From assembly GCF_949987515.2 (NCBI RefSeq), contig NC_082686.1, positions 49,019,559-49,083,558 of the forward strand: 64,000 bases of DNA, written 5' to 3'. The DNA is from Delphinus delphis (Eukaryota; Chordata; Mammalia; Artiodactyla; Delphinidae). This document shows, in pieces, positions 55,801 through 64,000 of this stretch. The translations under genes were made by a program, and so were the position numbers. Each line of letters begins with the position of its first letter. The first letter of the stretch is position 1. Below the pieces are notes generated by a model that had not been told where the DNA came from, ran no database searches, and saw only the letters and a program-made list of their open reading frames with translations.

Positions 55801-56744
55801 TTGCTTTTATTGTCAGACCATGGTCATTGTGTCTCCTAGCAGCTGTCAATTTCATCCCCTACTCCAGTCTTCTTTCTTCTAATTTTTTGCTTCTTATCTG
55901 CTGTGGGCTGAGAGACAGATCATAAAATTTGTCAGGCTGGGGTATAAAATCAATTACTAGACTCTGAATGAGCCTGGGGGTTTCCTGTGATCCATATAGT
56001 CATGCACAGATGCTTTAATTCTTGGATGTCACAGCTATCTTGACTCGAAGGGCATTATAATTTACTTGTGTGTGTAACGTGGGCTCTCGGTTCTTGGTTG
56101 AGGCTGACATCAAGGTAGGTGAGATATTATAATAACCATGATTACTGCATTATATTAAATGTTCTCACAACTAACAGGAGTAAAGATTAGGAAAAGAATA
56201 TAGGTCTTAGTTAAACTTTTGGAGATTTTCAACCTCAGATTATTTTTTTATTTTTTTGCCGTACGCGGGCCTCTCACTGTTGTGGCCTCTCCGTTGTGGA
56301 GCGCAGGCTCCGGACGCGCAGGCTCAGTGGCCATGGCTCACGGGCCTAGCCGCTCCGCGGCATGTGGGATCTTCCCGGACCGGGGCACGAACCCGTGTCC
56401 CCTGCATCTGCATCGGCAGGTGGACTCTCAACCACTGCGCCACCAGGGAAGCCCGGCCTCAGATAATTTTTAATGGAGATGCTTTACTTTCTTGTACTCA
56501 AAAATCATTATAGCAGGTCTGTAGTAAACTTTAAAAGGAGTTGTAGTATTTTTATTTGTCCCCTTAAAATCTTGACACATACTGTTGCATATTTCTTCAT
56601 ATACTTACTTACAAAGAAACTGACGGAGATGTGGTACTTTGATCGTAGAAAAAAAAAAACCCTTACAAATCCTATTGGTTTCCTTTCCAGATCCGACGTA
56701 TCCTGAAGGGAAAGTCCATTCAGCAGAGAGCTCCACCGTATTAG
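46377..56744 (+). CDS. NFKBIZ: NFKBIZ, I-kappa-B-zeta (complete, 12 coding exons)
   Basis: The exons are 46377-46665, 49012-49151, 49674-49704, 49827-49930, 50028-50806, 51739-51844, 52234-52380, 52573-52636, 52927-53096, 53985-54095, 54226-54393 and 56691-56744. All have GT/AG borders, and they join to 720 codons plus stop (human: 718). The protein is an inducible nuclear ankyrin-repeat cofactor. It binds NF-kappa-B p50 (and p52) dimers and turns on secondary-response genes such as IL6 and LCN2; it acts in innate immunity and IL-17 signalling. In order it has: a Ser/Pro/Gly-rich N-terminus; an OCA-type peptide (about 108-130); a bipartite NLS (about 164-179, KRK then CKR); a Gln/Pro/Ser-rich transactivation region (190-440); ankyrin repeats (about 445-703); and the tail RRILKGKSIQQRAPPY. 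Met101 in exon 2 starts the known shorter isoform, here 620 residues. No frame lesion is seen. Confidence 0.96.
46801..48095. other. NFKBIZ intron 1, first part
   Basis: After the CpG island the intron is mostly repeat-free, apart from a small T-rich L1M-like scrap near 46990-47035 and the AT microsatellite. No other exon is seen. Confidence 0.5.
47908..47945. repeat. AT-rich microsatellite in NFKBIZ intron 1
   Basis: ATATATATATATATGTGTAT and further TATA repeats. Confidence 0.85.
48108..48317 (-). repeat. CHR-type SINE in NFKBIZ intron 1
   Basis: The reverse copy has perfect target duplication CTCATGTACTGC at 48096-48107 and 48318-48329. Confidence 0.95.
49012..49151 (+). CDS. NFKBIZ: NFKBIZ exon 2, OCA-type motif and Met101 start
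   Basis: The acceptor TTGAACAG ends at 49011 and the donor AAG|GTGGCA follows 49151. The exon gives VEPHMGVGRQQRG and then the peptide GVRVKNSVKELLLHIRSHK. That peptide resembles the OCA motif of POU2AF1 (OCA-B), which docks on POU domain/octamer DNA. The ATG at 49023-49025 is codon 101 of the long form and the start of the short isoform when an upstream 5' exon replaces exon 1. Confidence 0.93.
49674..49704 (+). CDS. NFKBIZ: NFKBIZ exon 3 (31 bp microexon)
   Basis: The acceptor CCTTATAG ends at 49673 and the donor ACAG|GTAAGA follows 49704. It encodes TQGVNREQFT plus one base. Because 31 is not a multiple of three, skipping would shift the frame. The strong donor and the polypyrimidine run before it support use. 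Confidence 0.9.
49827..49930 (+). CDS. NFKBIZ: NFKBIZ exon 4 with bipartite NLS
   Basis: The acceptor GGGTATAG ends at 49826 and the donor TTTTTG|GTACGT follows 49930. It encodes ELKNTVSYSGKRKGPDLSSD and then GPACKRPALLHTQFL. The two basic clusters, about ten residues apart, form the nuclear localisation signal known for this protein. Confidence 0.93.
50028..50806 (+). CDS. NFKBIZ: NFKBIZ exon 5 (large, transactivation region)
   Basis: This 779 bp exon runs from acceptor TTTCCAG to donor AC|GTGAGT. It encodes about 260 residues, starting TPPQTPTPAESMEDVH and ending SQDQFLSKDADGD. It is rich in Gln, Pro, Ser and Tyr, matching the region linked to transcriptional activity. Internal splicing within the equivalent exon is known to make shorter isoforms in other mammals; I did not find an obvious internal donor by eye. 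Confidence 0.94.
51130..51540 (+). repeat. MIR SINE split by a CHR SINE, NFKBIZ intron 5
   Basis: The right part, TTAACCTCTCTATGCCTCAG, CATGTAAAATGATAATACCT and GCATGGTGCCTGGTGTA, is a clear MIR. TTGGGCAAGTTG on the left joins it. Confidence 0.75.
51186..51404 (-). repeat. CHR-type SINE in NFKBIZ intron 5
   Basis: The reverse copy has perfect target duplication TGGGCAAGTTGTTT at 51172-51185 and 51405-51418. Its tail has become (TTTTTG)n. Confidence 0.95.
51739..51844 (+). CDS. NFKBIZ: NFKBIZ exon 6, first ankyrin repeat
   Basis: The acceptor TCCCCCAG ends at 51738 and the donor GACAG|GTGAGG follows 51844. It encodes TFLHIAVAQGRRALSYVLAR and then KMNALHMLDIKEHNGQ. TFLHIAVAQG is the TPLHxAA-type start of an ankyrin helix-turn-helix. 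Confidence 0.93.
52234..52380 (+). CDS. NFKBIZ: NFKBIZ exon 7, ankyrin repeats
   Basis: This 147 bp exon is in phase 0 at both ends, with acceptor TCCACAG and donor TTCAG|GTAAGA. It encodes SAFQVAVAANQHLIVQDLVN and later GRTPLHVCAEKGHSQVLQ. The GRTPLHVCAEKGH stretch is a near-consensus ankyrin signature. Confidence 0.93.
52573..52636 (+). CDS. NFKBIZ: NFKBIZ exon 8
   Basis: This 64 bp exon has acceptor TTCTGCAG and donor GATG|GTAAGT. It encodes AIQKGAAGSNQFVDLESTNY plus D and one base of Gly, the loop leading into the next ankyrin repeat. Confidence 0.92.
52927..53096 (+). CDS. NFKBIZ: NFKBIZ exon 9, ankyrin repeat with long insert
   Basis: This 170 bp exon has acceptor TTTTTCTAG and donor CTAAG|GTAAAA. 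It encodes GLTPLHCAVVAHNAVVHELQ, a linker (RNQQPHSPEVQELLLKNKSL) and DTIKCLIQMGAAVEAK. The linker inside the repeat is typical of atypical I-kappa-B proteins. Confidence 0.93.
53667..53783. mobile_element. Mariner-like MITE with terminal inverted repeats
   Basis: The left end ACAGGGTGGCCACCAAG, with GGAAACATAG, mirrors the right end CTATGTTTC, with TGGCCACCCGGT. TA lies on both sides, as for Tc1/mariner elements. It is about 117 bp, in NFKBIZ intron 9. Confidence 0.7.
53985..54095 (+). CDS. NFKBIZ: NFKBIZ exon 10, ankyrin repeat
   Basis: This 111 bp exon is in phase 0 at both ends, with acceptor GACAAG and donor GCAAAG|GTACTT. It encodes DRKSGRTALHLAAEEANLEL and then IRLFLELPSCLSFVNAK, a canonical ankyrin unit. 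The acceptor is the plain AAG type, preceded by a long T/C tract. Confidence 0.93.
54226..54393 (+). CDS. NFKBIZ: NFKBIZ exon 11, last ankyrin repeats
   Basis: This 168 bp exon is in phase 0 at both ends, with acceptor GTCTTTAG and donor GAACAG|GTGAGG. It encodes AYNGNTALHVAASLQYRVTQ, LDAVRLLMRKGADPSTRNLE and NEQPVHLVPDGPVGEQ. Confidence 0.93.
54970..55052. mobile_element. Palindromic mariner MITE (miR-2284/2285-type hairpin)
   Basis: GGATTGGCCAGAAAGTTCGT on the left pairs with GAACTTTTTGGCCAACCC on the right, around a short loop, flanked by TA. The same palindrome family is common in cattle and gave rise to the miR-2284/2285 microRNA family. It lies in NFKBIZ intron 11, gene-sense strand. 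Confidence 0.8.
55131..55281 (-). mobile_element. 5'-truncated L1 3' end, older subfamily
   Basis: The reverse sequence CCGATCTCCTAATTCATCCC followed by CCCCTTGGTGTCCGTACGTT is an L1 3' UTR. The target duplication AAGAACTTA is at 55122-55130 and 55282-55290. Confidence 0.85.
56247..56456 (-). repeat. CHR-type SINE in NFKBIZ intron 11
   Basis: The reverse copy has target duplication CCTCAGATTATTTT (56233-56246) and CCTCAGATAATTTT (56457-56470). It carries a small internal duplication (CATCTGCATCGG) in the tRNA region. Confidence 0.93.
56691..56744 (+). CDS. NFKBIZ: NFKBIZ exon 12, C-terminus and stop
   Basis: The acceptor GGTTTCCTTTCCAG ends at 56690. The exon encodes IRRILKGKSIQQRAPPY and TAG at 56742-56744. 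A CHR SINE lies about 235 bp upstream in the preceding 2.3 kb intron. Confidence 0.94.
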   Translation: MRRILKGKSIQQRAPPY

Positions 56745-56798
56745 CTCCATTGGCTGGGAGCCTGGTCAGCAATACTCACTGTCAGTTAGGCAGTCCTA

Positions 56799-56887
56799 AT
56801 GTATCTGTACATAGACCATTTGCTCTGTATTGGCAAATGTAAGTTGTTTCTATGAAACAAACATATTTAGTTCACTATTATATAGTG
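56799..56887 (+). promoter_or_regulatory. NFKBIZ 3' UTR stem-loop cluster (Regnase-1/Roquin-type element)
   Basis: Four perfect hairpins follow one another. (1) ATGTA/TACAT with loop TCTG, 56799-56812. (2) CATTTGC/GCAAATG with a 9 nt loop, 56817-56839. (3) TTGTTTC/GAAACAA with triloop TAT, 56844-56860. (4) CACTAT/ATAGTG with triloop TAT, 56873-56887. Pyrimidine-purine-pyrimidine triloops are the known recognition form for Regnase-1 (ZC3H12A) and Roquin. The human NFKBIZ 3' UTR is an established target with several stem-loops needed for mRNA decay and translational silencing. The hairpins are read directly from the sequence. Function in this species is inferred. Confidence 0.85.
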
Positions 56888-57365
56888 GGTTATGTTAAAA
56901 GAAAAGAAGAAAAATATCTAATTCCTCTTGGCAGATTTTAATATTTCATACCCAGGTATCTGGGATCTAGACATCTGAATTTAATCTGAGTGGTAAAATT
57001 GACTTCAATTTAACAGTAGCTTTTGGGTAGGAGAAGGCTTTGATTTGTGGCATAAGGCATTGCTTATGTAGCTATTGCCAGTTTAAAAGGAGGTGAATTG
57101 TAAACTTTTTCTTTAAAGAAAAATGAAAGCATTTGGAAGTTAAAAAAAAAATCTGGACGTAGTGTTGAGGCTTCGTTTGGCCTGATGCAGTACCTGATAG
57201 TTATTGGTGTTGGAAAGTCTCTAGTCGTTGGACTAGATGGAGGGTACCATGGTTAAAGTTTGATCTTTGCAAACTGTATATAATTGTTATTTTTGTCTTT
57301 TAAAATATTTATACAAATATTTGTACATTGGTCATTAACATGGCCACATTTGAAATGTGTAAATC

Positions 57366-57371
57366 AATAAA
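57366..57371 (+). terminator. NFKBIZ proximal poly(A) signal AATAAA
   Basis: This canonical hexamer lies 622 nt after the stop codon and is followed by a GT/T-containing stretch. It is the likely main cleavage signal. Confidence 0.75.
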
Positions 57372-57839
57372 CTAGAAAAGAACAAGTGGATTTTCACTAT
57401 TTTTAAAAATCATATGCATTCAGAGGAGCTGTGTAATCACCGTCTCTGTAGATGAAACAGATGGAGAGTTGTTCCTTTAGTGGCTGGCAGAGCTCTGTTT
57501 GAATTGTAAATATGCTTTGAGATGAGATACATTATTTGTAGGGAATTGCATGCTGTTAAAGAGAACACCTTTTTATGACTCACTTTCTAGAGTTTATGAT
57601 TTACTTGCTCTGTTGGAATGTTTGTTTTACCTTTATAAGAACAACAAAAAGTCAATATTGAAACATGTTTTACTGGTTTTCTGTTGTCAAATAATGATAA
57701 CGTACCATGATGTTTCATATTACCATTCAGAAAAAAAATGCCTAATTTTTTAGTAACTTTAATTCTAATAATATTATTTTGCTTATTTCTGGCATACCCC
57801 GAGGAATGTATTTGGCTTTGATTGTGCATTATTCTTTGT

Positions 57840-57845
57840 AATAAA
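57840..57845 (+). terminator. NFKBIZ distal poly(A) signal AATAAA (candidate)
   Basis: This canonical hexamer lies in TTTGTAATAAATTTG, with TTCTTTATTTCTTTTC downstream. It sits about 40 bp before the antisense L1 and may be the distal end of the transcript. Confidence 0.6.
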
Positions 57846-57884
57846 TTTGATTCATGAAAAACCCTTCTTTATTTCTTTTCTTTA

Positions 57885-60800
57885 AAAAAATTTTTTTAAC
57901 ATCTTTATTGGAGTATAATTGCTTTACAATGGTGTGTTAATTTCTGCTTTATAACAAAGTGAATCAGTTATACATATACATATGTTCCCATATCTCTTCC
58001 CTCTTGTGTCTCCCTCCCACCCTCCCTATCCCACCCCTATAGATGGTCACAAACCATTGAGCTGATCTCCCTGTGCTATGTGGCTGCTTCCCACTAGCTA
58101 TCTATTTTACGTTTGGTAGTGTATATATGTCCATGCCACTCTCTCACTTTGTCACAGCTTACCCTTCCCCCTTCCCATATCCTCAAGTCCATTCTCTAGT
58201 AGGTCTGTGTCTTTATTCCCATCTTGCCCCTAGGTTCTTCATGATCATTTATTTTTTTTTTTTAGATTCCATATATATGTGTTAGCATACGTTATTTGTT
58301 TTCCTCTTTCTAACTTACTTCACTCTGTATGACAGACTCTAGGTCCATCCACGTCACTACAAATAACTCAATTTCATTTCCTTTTATGGCTGAGTAATAT
58401 TCCATTGTATATATGTGCCACATCTTCTTTATCCATTCATCTGTTGATGGACACTTAGGTTGCTTCCATGTCCTGGCTCTTGTAAATAGAGCTGCAATGA
58501 ACATTTTGGTACATGACTCTTTTTGAATTATGGTTTTCTCAGGGTATATGCCCAGTAGTGGGATTGCTGGGTCATATGGTAGTTCTATTTTTAGTTTTTT
58601 AAGGAACCTCCATACTGTTCTCCATAGTGGCTATACCAATTCACATTCCCACCAGCAGTGCAAGAGTGTTCCCTTTTCTTTACATCCTCTCCAGCATTTA
58701 TTGTTTCTAGATTTTTTTTTTAAACATCTTTATTGGGGTATAATTGCTTTACAATGGTGTGTTACTTTCTGCTTTATAACAAAGTGAATCAGCCATACAT
58801 ATACATATATTCCCATATCTCCTCCCTCCTGCATCTCCCTCCCTCCCACCCTCCCTATCCCACCCCTCCAGGTGGTCACAAAGCACCGAGCTGATATCCC
58901 TGTGCTATGCGGCTGCTTCCCACTAGCTATCTACCTTACGTTTGGTAGTGTATATATGTCCATGCCTCTCTCTTGCTTTGTCACAGCTCACCCTTCCCCC
59001 TCCCCATATCCTCAGGTCCGTTCTCCGGTAGGTCTGTGTCTTTATTCCTATCTTACCGCTAGGTTCTTCATGACATTTTTTTTTTCTTAAATTCCATATA
59101 TATGTGTTAGCATACGGTATTTGTCTTTCTCTTTCTGACTTACTTCACTCTGTATGACAGACTCTAGGTCTATCCACCTCATTACAAATAACTCAATTTC
59201 ATTTCTATTTATGGCTGAGTAATATTTCATTGTATATATGTGCCACATCTTCTTTATCCATTTATTGTTTCTAGATTTTTTGATGATGGCCATTCTGACT
59301 GGTGTGAGATGATATTTCATTGTAGTTTTGACTTGCATTTCTCTAATGATTAATGATGTTGAGCATTCTTTCATGTGTTTGTTGGCAGTCTATATCTTCT
59401 TTGGAGAAATGTCTATTTAGGTCTTCTGCCCATTTTTGGATTGGGTTGTTTGTTTCTTTGTTATTGAGATGCATGAGCTGCTTGTAAATTTTGGAGATTA
59501 ATCTTTTGTCAGTTACTTCATTTGAAAATATTTTCTCCCATTCTGAGGTTGTCTTTTGGTCTTGTTTATGGTTTCCTTTGCTGTGAAAAAGCTTTTAAGT
59601 TTCATTTAGTCCCATTTGTTTACTTTTGTTTTTATTTCCATTTCTCTAGGAGGTGGGTCAGAAAGGATCTTGCTGTGATTTATGTCATAGAGTGTTCTGC
59701 CTATGTTTTCCTCTAAGAGTTTGATAGTGTCTGGCCTTACATTTAGGTCTTTAATCCATTTTGAGTTTATTTTTGTGTATGGTGTTAGGGAGTGTTCTAA
59801 TTTCATACTTTTACATGTACCTGTCCAGTTTCCCCAGCACCACTTATTGAAGAGGCTGTCTTTTCTCCACTGTATATTCTTGCCTCCTTTATCAAAGATA
59901 AGGTGACCATATGTGTGTGGGTTTATCTCTGGGGTTTCTTTCCTGTTCCATTGATCTATATTTATGTTTTTGTTCCAGTACTATACTGTCTTGATTACTG
60001 TAGCTTTGTAGTATAGTCTGAAGACAGGGAGCCTGATTCCTCCAGCTCCATTTTTTGTTCTCAAGCTTGCTTTGGCTATTCGGGGTCTTTTGTGTTTCCA
60101 TACAAATTGTGAAATTTGTTGTTCTAGTTCTGTGAAAAATGCCAATGGTAGTTTGATAGGGATTGCATTGAATCTGTAGATTGCTTTGGGTAGTAGACTC
60201 ATTTTCACAATGTTGATTCTTCCAATCCAAGAACATGGTATATCTCTCCCATCTATCTGTATCATCTTTAATTTCTTTCATCAGTGTCTAATAATTTTCT
60301 GCATACAGGTCTTTTGTCTCCTTAGGTAGGTTTATTCCTAGATATTTTATTCTTTTTGTTGCAATGGTAAATGGGAGTGTTTTCTTGATTTCACTTTCAG
60401 ATTTTTCATCATTAGTGTATAGGAATGCCAGAGATTTCTGTGCATTAATTTTTTATCCTGCTACTTTACCAAATTCATTGATTAGCTCTAGTAGTTTTCT
60501 GGTAGCATCTTTAGGATTCTATATGTAGAGTATCATGTCATCTGCACACAGTGACAGCTTTACTTCTTCTTTTCCGATCTGGATTCCTTTTATTTCTTTT
60601 TCTTCTCTGATTGAATTCACCTGTGAAGCCATCTGGTCCTGGGCTTTTGTTTGTTGGAAGATTTTTAATCACAGTTTCAATTTCAGTGCTTGTGATTGGT
60701 CGGTTCATATATTCTATTTCTTCCTCATTCAGTCTCAGCAGGTTGTGCATTTCTAAGAATTTGTCCATTTTTTTCAGGTTGTCCATTTTATTGGCATAGA

Positions 60801-63800
60801 GTTGCTTGTAGTAATCTCTCATGTTCCTTTGTATTTCTGCAGTGTCAGTTGTTACCTCTCCTTTTTCATTTCTAATTCTATTGACTTGAGTTTTCTTCAT
60901 TTTTTCCTTGATGAGTCTGGCTAATGGTTTATCAATTTTGTTTATCTTCTCAAAGAATCAGCTTTTAGTTTTATTGATCTTTGCTATCGTTTCCTTCATT
61001 TCTTTTTCATTTACTTCTGATCTGATCTTTATGATTTCTTTCCTTCTGCTAACTTTGGGGATTTTTGGTTCTTCTTTCTCTAATTGCTTTAGGTGCAAGG
61101 TTAGCTTGTTTATTTGAGATGTGTCCTGTTTCTTAAGGTATGATTGTATTGCTATAAACTTCCCTCTTAGAACTGCTTTTGCTGCATCCCATAGGTTTTA
61201 GGTCATCGTGTCCCCATTGTCATTTGTTTTTAGGCAGTTTTTGATTTCCTCTTTGATTTCTTCAGTGATCATTTGGTTATTAAGTAGTGTATTGTTTAGC
61301 CTCCATGTGTTTGTATTTTTTACAGATCTTTTCCTGTAATTGATATCTAGTCTCATAGCGTTGTGGTCGGAAAGGATACTTGATACGATTTCAATTTTCT
61401 TAAATTTACCAAGGCTTGATTTGTGAGCCAAGATAGGATATGTCCTGGAGAATGTTCCATTAGCACTTGAGAAGAAACTGTGTTCTGTTGTTTTTGGATG
61501 GAATGTCCTATAAATATCAATTAAGTCCATCTTCTTTAATGTATCATTTAAAGCTTGTGTTTCCTTCTTTATTTTCATTTTGGATGATCTGTCCATTGGT
61601 GAAAGTGGGGTGTTAAAGTCACGTACTATGATTGTGTTACTGTCGATTTCCCTTTTTATGACTGTTAGCATTTGCCTTATGTATTGAGGTGCTCCTATGT
61701 TGGGTGCATAAATATTTACAATTGTTATATCTTCTTCTTGCATTGATCCCTTGATCATTATGTAGTGTCCTTCTTTGTCTCTTCTAATAGTCTTTATTTT
61801 AAAGTCTATTGTGTCTGATATGAGAATTGCTACTCCAGCTTTCTTTTGATTTCCATTTGCATCGAATATCTTTTTCCATCCCCTCACTTTCATTCTGTAT
61901 GTGTCCCTAGGCCTGAAGTGAGTCTCTTGTAGACAGCATATATGTGGGTCTTGTTTTTGTATCCATTCAGCCAATCTGTGTCTTTTGGTGGGAGCATTTA
62001 ATCCATTTACATTTAAGATAGTTATCAATATGTATGTTCCTATTTCCATTTTCTTAATTGTTTTGGGTTTGTTATTGTAGGTCTTTTCCTTCTCTTCTGT
62101 TTCTTGCCTAGAGAATTTCCTTTAGCATTTGTTGTAAAGCTGGTTTGGTGGTGCTGAACTCTCTCAGCTTTTGCTTGTCGGTAAAAGTTTTAATTTCTTC
62201 TTCAAATCTGAATGAGATCCTTGCTGGGTAAAGTAATCTTGGTTGTAGGTGTTTCTCCTTTATCACTTTAAATATGTCCTGCCACTCCCTTCTGGCTTGC
62301 AGAGTTTCTGCTGAAAGATCAGCTGTTAACCTTATGGGGATTCCCTTGTGTGTTATTTGTTGTTTTTCCCTTTCTGGTTTTAATATGTTTTCTTTGTATT
62401 TAATTTTTGACAGTTTGATTAATATGTATCATGGTGTGTTTCTCCTTGGATTTATCCTGTATGGGACTCTGTGCTTCCTGGACTTGATTAACTATTTCCT
62501 TTCCCATATTAGGGAAGTTTTCAACTATAATCTCTTCAAATATTTTCTCAGTCCTTTTCTTTTTCTCTTCTTCTGGGACCCCTATAATTCGAATGTTGGT
62601 GTGTTTTATGTTGTCCCAGAGGTCTCTGAGACTGTCCTCAGTTCTTTTCATTCTTTTTTCTTTAGTTTGCTCTGTGGTAGTTATTTCCACTATTTTATCT
62701 TCCAGGTCACTTCTCCATTCTTCTGCCTCAGTTATACTGCTATTGATCCCTTCTAGAGTATTTTTAATTTCATTTATTGTGTTGTTCATCGTTGCTTGTT
62801 TCCTCTTTAGTTCTTCTAGGTCCTTGTTAAATGTTTCTTGCATTTTATGTATTCTATTTCCAAGATTTTGGATCATCTTTACTATCATTATTCTGAATTC
62901 TTTTTCAGGTAGACTGCTTATTTCCTCTTCATTTGTTAGGTCTGGTGGGTTTTTATCTTGCTCCTTCATCTGCTGTGTGTTTTTCTGTCTTCTCAGTTTG
63001 CTTATCTTACTGTGTTTGGGGCCTCCTTTTTGCAGGCTGCAAGTTCATAGTTCCTGTTGTTTTTGGTGTCTGTCCCCAGTGGCTAAGGTTGGTTCAGTGG
63101 GTTGTGTAGGCTTTCTGGTGTAGGGGACTAGTGCCTGTGTTCTGGTGCATGAGGCTGGATCTTGTCTTTCTGGTGGGCAGGTCCATGTCTGGTGGTGTGT
63201 TTTGGGGTGTCTGTGGCCTTATTATGATTTTAGGCAGCCTCTCTGCTAATGGGTGGGTTGTGTTCCTGTCTTGCTAGTTTGGCATAGGGTGTCCAGCACT
63301 ATAGCTTGCTGGTCGTTGATTGAAGCTGGGTGATGGTGTTGAGATGGAGATCTCTGGGAGATTTTTGCTGTTTGATATTATGTGGAGTGGGGAGGTCTCT
63401 TGTGGAACAGTGTCCTGAAGTTGGCTCTCCCACCTCAGAGGCACAGCACTGAGTCCTGGCTGGAGCACCAAGAGCCTTTCATCCACACGGCTCAGAATAA
63501 AAGGGAAAAAATATAGAAGGAAAGAAATAAAGAGGATAAAATAAAATAAAGATAAAATAAAATAGTTATTTAAATAAAAAATAATTATTAAGAAAGAAAG
63601 TATTTTTAAAAGTAAAAAAAAGAACAAAAACAAATCGGACGGACAGAACCCTAGGACAAATGGTGAAAGCAAAGCTATACAGACGAAATCTCACACAGAA
63701 TCATACACATACAGACTCACAAAAAGAGGAAAAGGGGAAAAATAATATATCTTGCTCCCAAAGTCCACCTCCTCAATTTGGGATGATTCGTTGTCTATTC

Positions 63801-64000
63801 AGGTATTCCACCGATGCAGGGTACATCAAGTTGATTGTGGAGATTTAATCCGCTGCTCCTGAGGCTGCTGGGAGAGATTTCCCTTTCTCTTCTTTGTTCG
63901 CAGAGCTCCCGGGGTTCAGCTTTGGATCTGGCCCCGCCTCTGTGTGTAAGTCGCCCGAGGGCGTCTGTTCTTCGCTCAGACAGGACAGGGTTAAACGAGC
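57885..64000 (-). mobile_element. Second large L1, antisense, nested and internally deleted
   Basis: The 3' end is at the left (AACATCTTTATTGGAGTATA). Going right, the element includes ORF2 with its endonuclease open at 61198-62049 (283 codons, LQETHF, NIYAPN, SDHN), ORF1 at 62400-62969 (coiled coil, then RDLWDNIKHTNIRIIGVPEE), and a 5' UTR that runs past the window edge. Another L1 is nested at 58718-59259. About 0.6 kb of reverse transcriptase is missing at about 60612-60620. The FADD motif reads CADD near 60533-60550. The element is dead. Confidence 0.92.
58718..59259 (-). mobile_element. 5'-truncated L1 nested in the second L1
   Basis: A second copy of the L1 3' end (AACATCTTTATTGGGGTATA onward) interrupts the outer L1. 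The outer sequence ATTTATTGTTTCTAGA plus a T run is duplicated at 58696-58717 and 59260-59281, and the outer L1 resumes with TGATGATGGCCATTC. Confidence 0.92.

Larger units (their letters stand above)
56745..57390 (+). other. NFKBIZ: NFKBIZ 3' UTR to first poly(A) signal
   Basis: The 3' UTR carries the hairpin cluster at 56799-56887. It ends at a canonical AATAAA at 57366-57371, inside AATCAATAAACTAG. A second AATAAA at 57840-57845 could give a form about 470 nt longer. The sequence is AT-rich and repeat-free up to the L1 that begins near 57885. Confidence 0.85.

Overview
This is a window of mammalian nuclear DNA, almost certainly from a cetacean (whale or dolphin). The evidence is about 25 tRNA-derived SINEs of the CHR type, whose heads begin with the 'gcttccctggtggcgcagtgg' signature. 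There are also young L1 copies, older mammalian repeats (MIR, L2, MER5A, MLT1/MaLR LTRs, L1M), and a mariner-type MITE of the sort known from cattle and other cetartiodactyls. All protein-coding genes are split by introns with GT/AG borders, so most long reading frames are shadows of repeats.

Two genes are recognised, both on the + strand, in the order they have on human chromosome 3q12. (1) The 3' part of NXPE3 lies at 1724-22410: three coding exons carrying the PC-esterase domain with its GDS serine motif, then a 3' UTR. (2) NFKBIZ, encoding the atypical nuclear I-kappa-B protein I-kappa-B-zeta, is complete at 46377-56744. Twelve coding exons join without a frame break into 720 codons plus stop. 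They include an OCA-type peptide in exon 2, a bipartite NLS in exon 4 and an ankyrin domain in exons 6-11. A CpG island with GC boxes and a TATA-like element precedes it. The 3' UTR has a tight cluster of four RNA hairpins, two with UAU triloops, which is the signature of Regnase-1/Roquin control.

Layout: 1-18.5 kb is NXPE3 intron. It holds a U2 snRNA fragment, a perfect hairpin abutting a 6 x 30 bp minisatellite, an L1 with a 3' transduction, a poly(A)-only insertion, and a near full-length antisense L1 (9153-17192) with a 14 bp target duplication. The interval 22.4-46 kb lies between the coding regions. At about 27.3-27.8 kb it has a GC-rich patch with a perfect kappa-B site and a TATA box, the likely upstream alternative promoter/5' exon for the short NFKBIZ isoform that starts at Met101 in exon 2. 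The rest of this interval is repeats, including a decayed hAT transposase (41.5-42.8 kb). From 57.9 kb to the end is a second, nested and internally deleted antisense L1 that starts about 40 bp after the last NFKBIZ poly(A) signal.

Retroelements are strongly strand-biased: 22 of 25 CHR SINEs and 7 of 8 younger L1 pieces are antisense to the genes, including across 27.6-46 kb. This fits that interval being transcribed as NFKBIZ intron. Repeat family names are from memory of consensus sequences and were not checked by search.
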